Source of the DNA: Bacillota bacterium
Lineage (GTDB): Bacteria; Bacillota; Clostridia; Oscillospirales; Ruminococcaceae
DNA length: 13,513 bases
NCBI GenBank assembly: GCA_023395435.1
Contig: JAEWZG010000056.1
Span: forward strand, 1 to 13,513
Direction: 5' to 3'
Part shown: positions 8,495-13,513 of the stretch, piece by piece
How the letters are laid out: every line of letters starts with the position of its first letter
How positions within the stretch are numbered: the first letter of the stretch is position 1
Translations under genes and position numbers: made by a program
The notes under the pieces: generated by a model
What the model was told of the DNA's origin: nothing
Databases searched by the model: none
What the model saw: only the letters and a program-made list of their open reading frames with translations

Positions 8495-9556
8495 ATGGGT
8501 TATGAACTTAATAGAAAACTTATAAACCTAAAACCTTATGACCCGATTGAAGGAGAATATAAAATTAGACTTGATGCAAATGAATCTTACATAAATCTTA
8601 ATGATTCATTGTCAGATATTATTTCTAAGGAAATAACAATGCTTGACCTCAACAGATATCCAGACCCTTTTGCAACAAAAGCTATTAATGCATTCGCTGA
8701 ATTTTATGGTATCAATAGTAGATTTGTTACAGCAGGAAACGGTTCTGATGAATTGATATCAATAATAACAAGTTGTTTCCTTGAAAGTGGTGACAAGGTT
8801 GTTACCTTGACACCAGATTTTTCAATGTATGATTTTTATGGAAGCCTTTATGAGCTTGAAGTTTTAAATTATCAAAAGGATTATGATTCATTTGAAACTT
8901 GCTGTGATATGCTTATCGATTATTGCAAGAACAGCAATGCAAAAATGCTTATATTTTCGAACCCATGTAATCCGACTTCAATCGGTATTGATAGGGAAAG
9001 TATTTTAAAAGTTGTGGAGAGCTTATCCTGTCTTGTTGTCGTTGATGAAGCTTATATGGATTTCTGGGATCAGAGTATTTTAAGTGAAGTGCAAAGCTAT
9101 GATAATCTTATAATTCTAAAAACCTGTTCAAAGGCAATCGGACTTGCAGGAATACGATTTGGTTTTGCTGTTGCTGGCGAAACTATTACTACTGCTTTAA
9201 AAGCTGCAAAATCACCTTATAACACAGATTTAGTATCACAAAAGCTTGTTGAGGTTGCTTTCAGCAACACTGCTCTATTAAACGCTAATATAAAACAAAT
9301 TATTGAAAGTACAAAAGCCTTTTATAATTCATTCGTTACATTATCTAGCAAATGCACTTGTATAGAAAAAGTTTATAAAACTACAACTAATTTTGTTTTT
9401 ATTAAAACTAATAAAGCTAATGAAATATATTCAGAATTATTAAATCAATCAATTGCTGTAAGATGCTTTGATGGTTATCTAAGAATATCAACCGGAACAG
9501 AAGAAGAAAATGCAATAGTAATCAAAACATTTGAAAACATTATTAATAAGTATTAA
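8495..9556 (+). CDS. hisC: HisC, histidinol-phosphate aminotransferase
   Basis: This PLP enzyme transfers an amino group from glutamate to imidazole acetol phosphate, giving L-histidinol phosphate. The 353 residues form a fold-type I aminotransferase of the HisC family: YELNRKLINLKPYDP near the N terminus, LDANES, TAGNGSDELI (PLP phosphate site), FSNPCNPTS, VVDEAYMDF, and the PLP lysine K213 in TCSKAIGLAGIRFGF. The C-terminal substrate-binding Arg region reads GYLRISTGTEEEN. Such enzymes can overlap functionally with aromatic or cobyric-acid-type aminotransferases, but the operon makes HisC secure. The start ATG comes three bases after the hisD stop, with AAAGTGAGG (8477-8485) as ribosome binding site. 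The next gene is not a his gene but a cellulase, 29 bases downstream. Confidence 0.95.
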   Translation: MGYELNRKLINLKPYDPIEGEYKIRLDANESYINLNDSLSDIISKEITMLDLNRYPDPFATKAINAFAEFYGINSRFVTAGNGSDELISIITSCFLESGDKVVTLTPDFSMYDFYGSLYELEVLNYQKDYDSFETCCDMLIDYCKNSNAKMLIFSNPCNPTSIGIDRESILKVVESLSCLVVVDEAYMDFWDQSILSEVQSYDNLIILKTCSKAIGLAGIRFGFAVAGETITTALKAAKSPYNTDLVSQKLVEVAFSNTALLNANIKQIIESTKAFYNSFVTLSSKCTCIEKVYKTTTNFVFIKTNKANEIYSELLNQSIAVRCFDGYLRISTGTEEENAIVIKTFENIINKY

Positions 9557-9585
9557 TTTAAGGATAATAAAAAGGAGACATTTTT

Positions 9586-10740
9586 ATGAAGCTTTTAAGA
9601 AAGCATTTACTCTTATTATTAGTATCAGTAATGTTCATATTTTCATCCTGCAAAATTAATATTGGATCAGTTAATAATACTGATAACTCAAGTAATTCTA
9701 ATAGTTCCTCAATTTCAGAGGCCTCTTCTGAGATTGAAAGTTCTTCAATAGTAGATTCTTCTGTTGCTGATTCTTCTTCAAACACTTCAATAACTACTGC
9801 AAAACCGCCAGTTAAAAATACAGGAATTCCTGTTAATCAGCACGGACAATTAAAAGTCAATGGAACTCATATAGTTGATAAAAACAATAATGTCTATCAG
9901 CTTAAAGGCTTGTCAACTCACGGCATAGCATGGTTCCCTGATATTGTTACAAAAGAATCGTTTAAAACACTTCGTGATGATTGGAACGTAAATAGTATAC
10001 GACTTGCTATGTATGTTGATGAATATGGCAATGGTTCCTGTTATTTAAATAATAAACAAATTAACAAGGAGCTTATGAACAAAGGCATTCAGTATTGCAT
10101 TGATCTAGGAATTTATGTAATAATCGACTGGCATGTTTTAAACCCAGGTGATCCTAATAAATATACTTCCGAGGCAATCAGCTTTTTTGACGAATTTGCA
10201 AAGAAATACAATAAGTATCCTAATATAATCTATGAAATCTGCAATGAGCCAAATGGTAATGTTAATTGGAACACTAACATCAAGCCATATGCAGAAAAGG
10301 TAATCAGTACTATAAGGAAATATGATAAGGACGCTATAATCATTGTCGGAACTGGCACCTGGAGTCAGGATATTCAAGATCCTGTGAATAACAGATTAAG
10401 TGACAAAAATGTTGTCTATGCTTTGCATTATTATGCTGCGACCCATAAGCAATCATTAAGAGACAGACTGACGCAGTGCTATAAAGCAGGCTTGCCTGTA
10501 CTGGTTTCTGAGTTCGGCAATTGTAGTGCTGATGGTAACGGTGGTAATGACCTCAATGAGGCAAGAAAGTGGTTACAGCTCCTTGATTCATACCATATAG
10601 GGTATTATAATTGGGCACTTGCCGATAAGAATGAAAGCTGTTGTATTTTCAAACCAGGCACTAATTTAAAAACTGGAAATTGGTCTGATAGCCAGCTTAC
10701 TGAAAGCGGAAAGTTTATAAAAGACTGGTATACAAAATAA
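9586..10740 (+). CDS. Secreted GH5 (subfamily 2-like) endo-beta-1,4-glucanase, predicted lipoprotein
   Basis: This is predicted to hydrolyse internal beta-1,4-glucan bonds (cellulose or related glucans) outside the cell. Residues 1-21 form a lipoprotein signal (MKLLRK, a run of Leu, then IFSSC) with C22 as the likely lipidated residue; F at -3 is a slightly unusual lipobox. A Ser/Asn/Thr-rich linker covers about 28-79. The catalytic domain fills about 84-384: GQLKVNGTHIVD, LKGLSTHGIAWF, SIRLAMY, IIDWHVL, acid/base E221 in YEICNEPNG, ALHYYA, nucleophile E309 in PVLVSEFGNC, and YYNWALADK. The pattern is close to Bacillus/Clostridium Cel5A enzymes. No carbohydrate-binding module or dockerin is present, so it should sit on the cell surface through its lipid anchor. 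AAAGGAG lies 8 bases upstream. It stands between hisC and hisB with short gaps and no convincing promoter of its own, so cotranscription is likely. By eye its base composition resembles its neighbours. Exact substrate preference is uncertain. Confidence 0.92.
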   Translation: MKLLRKHLLLLLVSVMFIFSSCKINIGSVNNTDNSSNSNSSSISEASSEIESSSIVDSSVADSSSNTSITTAKPPVKNTGIPVNQHGQLKVNGTHIVDKNNNVYQLKGLSTHGIAWFPDIVTKESFKTLRDDWNVNSIRLAMYVDEYGNGSCYLNNKQINKELMNKGIQYCIDLGIYVIIDWHVLNPGDPNKYTSEAISFFDEFAKKYNKYPNIIYEICNEPNGNVNWNTNIKPYAEKVISTIRKYDKDAIIIVGTGTWSQDIQDPVNNRLSDKNVVYALHYYAATHKQSLRDRLTQCYKAGLPVLVSEFGNCSADGNGGNDLNEARKWLQLLDSYHIGYYNWALADKNESCCIFKPGTNLKTGNWSDSQLTESGKFIKDWYTK

Positions 10741-10757
10741 TAAATCAGGAGGTCGTT

Positions 10758-11336
10758 ATGAGAAGTGCATCTATATCACGAAAAACAAATGAAACTGATA
10801 TAAAGCTTAAAATCAATCTCGACGGTACAGGTAAGCATTCAATTTCAACAGGAATAGGATTTTTCGATCATATGCTTATAGCTTTTTCTGTTCATAGTGG
10901 AATTGACATTGAGTTAAATGTCGTTGGCGATTTAGTCGTTGATGGTCATCACACTGTTGAGGATACTGGAATTGCTTTAGGTCAGGCTTTTGCCCTAGCA
11001 CTTGGCAATAAAGCAGGAATAACACGTTATGGAACTGCATTTATCCCAATGGATGAAGCTTTAGGTTTTGCTTCGCTCGATATTAGTGGCCGTCCTTTTC
11101 TTGTTTTTCAGTGCAAATTCCACGATGACAAAACCGGTGATTATGATAATTGTCTTACGGAAGAATTCTTCAGAGCTTTTGCTATGAATTCTTTGATTAC
11201 ATTACACGCATCCTGTGGCTACGGGAACAACGATCATCACAAGAACGAAGCTTTATTTAAGGCAGTAGCACACGCTTTAAAGGACTCATTAAAAATTAAC
11301 GGAACAGAGGTTCTTTCTTCAAAGGGAGTTTTATAA
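10758..11336 (+). CDS. hisB: HisB, imidazoleglycerol-phosphate dehydratase (monofunctional)
   Basis: This Mn-dependent enzyme dehydrates imidazole glycerol phosphate to imidazole acetol phosphate. The 192-residue length is that of the stand-alone dehydratase; the N-terminal HAD phosphatase domain of the bifunctional enterobacterial HisB is absent, so histidinol-phosphate phosphatase must be encoded elsewhere. The two metal-binding repeats are clear: FFDHM (35-39) with DGHHTVEDTG (H64, H65, E68), and NDHHKNEA (H160, H161, E164). The C terminus ends in the usual SSKGVL. A strong AGGAGG (10747-10752) lies 5 bases before the ATG, 17 bases after the cellulase stop. It abuts hisH with no gap. Confidence 0.97.
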   Translation: MRSASISRKTNETDIKLKINLDGTGKHSISTGIGFFDHMLIAFSVHSGIDIELNVVGDLVVDGHHTVEDTGIALGQAFALALGNKAGITRYGTAFIPMDEALGFASLDISGRPFLVFQCKFHDDKTGDYDNCLTEEFFRAFAMNSLITLHASCGYGNNDHHKNEALFKAVAHALKDSLKINGTEVLSSKGVL

Positions 11337-11939
11337 ATGATAGCGATAGTTGATTATGGCGCGGGAAATTTATTTTCAGTAAAAAATGCACTTGATTACC
11401 TGAATATAAAAAACTGCTTTACAAATAAAAAAGAAGATTTAATTAATTCTGATGCTATTATACTTCCTGGAGTCGGTGCTTTTCCTTCAGCTATGAAAAT
11501 GCTTAATGATACTGGACTTGTTCAAACAATAAAAGAGCAATCTCAAATTAAACCTTTTCTTGGTATTTGCCTTGGCATGCAGATGCTTTTTGAAAAAGGA
11601 TATGAATTTGCAGAATCTGATGGTCTTGGTTTAATTAAAGGAAATATTGATAAAATAAAAGTTACAAACTTAAATATACCTCATATGGGCTGGAATAAGC
11701 TTGAGATTCTGAATGATTGCCCATTAATGCATGGTCTGAATTATGATACATATGTTTACTTTGTTCATTCTTATCAGGCTTATTGTAATGACGATAATAT
11801 ATCAGCATATTGCGATTATGAAGTAAAAATTCCGGCATTGGTATTTAACAAAAATATTTATGGAGCGCAGTTTCACCCTGAAAAAAGCGGCGAATCGGGA
11901 CTTAGAATGCTGAAGAATTTTACACAATTAATAAAATAA
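11337..11939 (+). CDS. hisH: HisH, imidazole glycerol phosphate synthase glutaminase subunit
   Basis: HisH is the class I glutamine amidotransferase subunit that releases ammonia from glutamine and channels it to HisF. At 200 residues it has normal length. The catalytic triad is complete: nucleophile C78 in GICLGMQML, then H180 and E182 in QFHPEKSG. The oxyanion-strand region LPGVGAF and the HMGWNKL and YFVHSYQAY blocks are typical of HisH. The ATG follows the hisB stop directly (TAAATG), with AAAGGGAG (11321-11328) inside the hisB end as ribosome binding site. Its partner hisF comes 18 bases later. In many operons hisA sits between hisH and hisF; here it is missing. Confidence 0.97.
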   Translation: MIAIVDYGAGNLFSVKNALDYLNIKNCFTNKKEDLINSDAIILPGVGAFPSAMKMLNDTGLVQTIKEQSQIKPFLGICLGMQMLFEKGYEFAESDGLGLIKGNIDKIKVTNLNIPHMGWNKLEILNDCPLMHGLNYDTYVYFVHSYQAYCNDDNISAYCDYEVKIPALVFNKNIYGAQFHPEKSGESGLRMLKNFTQLIK

Positions 11940-11957
11940 GGATAAGGAGGATTATTT

Positions 11958-12731
11958 ATGCTTGCAAAACGTATAATTCCTTGTCTTGATGTGAGAAATG
12001 GCAAGGTTGTAAAGGGCGTTAACTTTGAAGGAATAAAAGAAGTCGGAGATCCTGTTGAATGTGCAGAAATGTATAACAAGCAAGGTGCTGATGAGCTTGT
12101 ATTCTATGATATAACAGCTTCCCACGAGGGTAGGGGAGCAATGCTTGATGTGGTACGAAATACTGCTAAAAAAGTGTTCGTTCCACTAACAGTCGGCGGC
12201 GGTATATCTACAATAGAAGATTTTAGGGAAACTTTAAGAGCAGGAGCTGACAAAGTTTCTGTAAATTCATCAGCAGTAAAAAATCCTAACCTTATTTCAG
12301 AAGCTGCTGACATATTCGGAAGTCAATGTGTAGTTGTTGGTATAGATGCAAAAAGAAAACCTGACGGTACTTTTACTGTTGTAATAAATGGTGGGCGCAT
12401 TGATATGAATATTGATGCAATTGAATGGGCAAGAAAGGTTCAGGAGCTTGGGGCAGGTGAAATCTGCCTTAATTCTATTGATACAGATGGAACAAAAGCT
12501 GGATTTGATATTGAGATGCTCAATGCGGTATGTAATGTTGTATCTATTCCTGCTATAGCAAGTGGTGGCTGTGGTAAGCTTTCTGATTTTTCCGAAGTTT
12601 TTGAAAAATCAAATTCATCAGCAGCTCTAGCAGCTTCATTGTTCCATTTTAAAGAACTTACAGTAACTCAGGTCAAGAAATATCTATCTGAAAAGAACAT
12701 AGCTGTAAGAGGCATCAGGGAGGGTATATGA
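11958..12731 (+). CDS. hisF: HisF, imidazole glycerol phosphate synthase cyclase subunit
   Basis: This (beta-alpha)8 barrel uses ammonia from HisH to convert PRFAR to imidazole glycerol phosphate and AICAR. The 257-residue protein has both catalytic aspartates at the classic positions: D11 in IPCLDV and D130 in VVGIDAKR. Phosphate-binding segments PLTVGGGI and IPAIASGGCG are present, as is the SIDTDGTKAGFD loop (many homologues have an Arg where this has T before DGT). The D11/D130 pair, the KRIIPCLD start and the position next to hisH identify it as HisF rather than the homologous HisA. AAGGAGG (11944-11950) lies 7 bases before the ATG. Its TGA overlaps the hisI start by 4 bases (ATGA), the usual translational-coupling arrangement. 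Confidence 0.97.
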   Translation: MLAKRIIPCLDVRNGKVVKGVNFEGIKEVGDPVECAEMYNKQGADELVFYDITASHEGRGAMLDVVRNTAKKVFVPLTVGGGISTIEDFRETLRAGADKVSVNSSAVKNPNLISEAADIFGSQCVVVGIDAKRKPDGTFTVVINGGRIDMNIDAIEWARKVQELGAGEICLNSIDTDGTKAGFDIEMLNAVCNVVSIPAIASGGCGKLSDFSEVFEKSNSSAALAASLFHFKELTVTQVKKYLSEKNIAVRGIREGI

Positions 12732-13063
12732 AGATATATATAGATGACATTGATAAATTCTTTATAAAAAGTGACCTTATACCGGCTATTGTATTTGAAA
12801 ATTGTACAAAAACCGTCCTTATGCTTGCCTATATGAATAAAGAGAGCTTGAAAAAAACTCTTGAAACAGGTTACACTTGGTTTTATAGCCGTTCAAGAAA
12901 TGAATTATGGAATAAAGGTGCAACATCAGGCCATTTACAGAAAATTATTAGTATGTATGGTGATTGTGACAACGATACTTTGCTTATTAATGTCAAACAG
13001 ACAGGTGTTGCTTGTCATACAGGCGAATATAGTTGCTTTTTTAATAAATTAATGGAGGAATAA
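12728..13063 (+). CDS. hisI: HisI, phosphoribosyl-AMP cyclohydrolase (stand-alone)
   Basis: This zinc enzyme opens the adenine ring of phosphoribosyl-AMP to give ProFAR, step three of the pathway. The 111-residue protein has the whole signature: LMLAYMNKES, WFYSRSRNELW, KGATSGHLQ, DCDND (D79, C80, D81, D83; metal sites) and ACHTGEYSCF (C96, H97, C103). C80, C96 and C103 correspond to the zinc ligands. The start ATG overlaps the hisF stop (ATGA), with GGGAGG about 4-5 bases upstream inside hisF. It is not fused to hisE, which follows two bases later in another frame, whereas many bacteria have a fused HisIE. Confidence 0.97.
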   Translation: MKIYIDDIDKFFIKSDLIPAIVFENCTKTVLMLAYMNKESLKKTLETGYTWFYSRSRNELWNKGATSGHLQKIISMYGDCDNDTLLINVKQTGVACHTGEYSCFFNKLMEE

Positions 13064-13065
13064 TT

Positions 13066-13392
13066 ATGTCAAATGTACTTAGTGATTTATATCATATAGT
13101 AGCGAGCAGAAAAGAAAATTTTGAGGAAGGCTCTTATACTTGCTACCTATTCTCAAAAGGTCAGGATAAAATACTAAAAAAATGTGGTGAAGAATGCAGC
13201 GAAATGATTATTGCAGCAAAAAATAACGATAATGTTGAGCTTGCTAATGAAATTTCTGACTTATTGTACCATATCCTTGTTTTATGCGCAGAAAAAGGTT
13301 TATCATACTCAGAAGTTGAGGCAGTTCTTGAAGAAAGAAGACAGAAAATAGGAAATCTTAAAAATTTCAAAATTGTGGACAAAAACACATAA
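13066..13392 (+). CDS. hisE: HisE, phosphoribosyl-ATP pyrophosphatase (stand-alone)
   Basis: HisE removes pyrophosphate from phosphoribosyl-ATP, step two of histidine synthesis, and acts just before HisI. The 108-residue protein belongs to the all-alpha NTP pyrophosphohydrolase (MazG-like) fold. Visible motifs are EGSYTCYLF and KGQDKILKKCGEE, the metal-binding EExxE at E42, E43 and E46, and ExxD at E62-D65 (EISDLLYH). GGAGGA (13054-13059) inside hisI precedes the ATG by 6 bases, and the gap to hisI is two bases. This is the last recognisable his gene. The Lys/Asn-rich C terminus after residue 95 is poorly conserved in the family. Confidence 0.96.
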   Translation: MSNVLSDLYHIVASRKENFEEGSYTCYLFSKGQDKILKKCGEECSEMIIAAKNNDNVELANEISDLLYHILVLCAEKGLSYSEVEAVLEERRQKIGNLKNFKIVDKNT

Positions 13393-13417
13393 TTTTTAGT
13401 AATTTCTTGTTTTGTCC
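13377..13417 (+). terminator. Weak inverted repeat at the end of hisE, doubtful terminator
   Basis: GGACAAAAACA (13377-13387) can pair with TGTTTTGTCC (13408-13417) if one A is bulged out, enclosing a loop of about 20 bases that contains the hisE stop codon. The pairing is AT-rich and only TTAAAAATATT follows, not a U-run. It could be a weak end signal for the his transcript, or chance in AT-rich DNA. Confidence 0.2.
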
Positions 13418-13447
13418 TTAAAAATATTGTCACTAAATAATTATCTC

Positions 13448-13476
13448 TTGAATAATATGTAATGAAGTTAAATACT
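13448..13476 (+). promoter_or_regulatory. Weak candidate promoter for the next gene
   Basis: TTGAAT (13448-13453), a 17-base spacer, and AATACT (13471-13476) match the sigma-A boxes at four of six positions each. A start near 13483 would leave a leader of about 20 bases that still includes the ribosome binding site at 13491-13496. The rest of the 13393-13502 gap is AT-rich with nothing else I can name. Confidence 0.3.
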
Positions 13477-13502
13477 TTAATATACTCAAAAGGGGGATAA
13501 TT

Positions 13503-13513
13503 ATGATCGAAAA
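13503..13513 (+). CDS. Start of an unidentified gene, cut by the window end
   Basis: An ATG at 13503 is preceded by AGGGGG (13491-13496) at 6 bases, the same arrangement as the real genes here. Only the residues M-I-E are visible before the sequence ends, so no function can be given. It may be a separate unit, since 110 bases part it from hisE. Confidence 0.5.

Noticed and set aside
9540..9568. Possible separate promoter for the cellulase (TTATTA, 17 bases, GATAAT)
   Set aside because: The -35 matches only three of six positions, such -10 look-alikes are common in this AT-rich DNA, and the start would fall inside the ribosome binding site.
9586..10740. Cellulase as a recently transferred gene or part of a mobile element
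   Set aside because: No transposase, direct repeats or att-like ends flank it, and its base and codon use look like its neighbours by eye. A proper codon-usage comparison was not possible here.
13481..13486. TATACT as the -10 box for the gene starting at 13503
   Set aside because: No acceptable -35 box lies 16-18 bases upstream, and transcription would begin near 13493, inside the AGGGGG site.

Overview
The window looks like chromosomal DNA of a low-GC, Gram-positive anaerobe of the class Clostridia, most plausibly a Ruminococcus-like member of the Oscillospiraceae. The evidence is a PolC-type replicative polymerase (a Bacillota hallmark), an ispG-polC gene pair typical of Clostridia, a short-form HisG that needs HisZ, AGGAGG-like ribosome binding sites before most genes, and a surface-lipoprotein GH5 cellulase. 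The genus is inference. UGA is used as a stop (hisG, hisF), so the standard code applies.

Layout. All genes lie on the + strand and are tightly packed. (1) Bases 1-932 are the 3' part of ispG (isoprenoid precursor synthesis), followed 13 bases later by a complete polC (946-5268). (2) A 90-base gap (5269-5358) holds a very good sigma-A promoter whose -10 box lies inside a near-perfect 26-bp palindrome, a strong candidate operator. (3) A histidine biosynthesis operon follows: hisZ, hisG, hisD, hisC, a GH5 cellulase lipoprotein gene, hisB, hisH, hisF, hisI, hisE (5359-13392). Junctions range from overlaps of 8 and 4 bases to gaps of at most 29 bases, which fits one transcript with coupled translation. 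(4) Bases 13393-13502 are an AT-rich gap with at most a weak hairpin and a weak promoter, and another gene begins at 13503.

How the genes work together. HisZ-HisG condense ATP and PRPP. HisE and HisI convert phosphoribosyl-ATP to ProFAR. The next enzyme, the isomerase HisA, is absent. HisH-HisF make imidazole glycerol phosphate, HisB dehydrates it, HisC transaminates, and HisD makes histidine from histidinol. A histidinol-phosphate phosphatase is also absent, because the hisB product is only the dehydratase. Both missing steps must be supplied from elsewhere.

Most notable points: the secreted cellulase gene embedded between hisC and hisB, the palindrome over the his promoter with no T-box or leader-peptide region, the missing hisA, and a HisZ that has lost the motif-2 Arg and Glu of its HisRS ancestor. 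I saw no mobile element, CRISPR array, tRNA or rRNA. No stretch over 300 bases lacks a gene.
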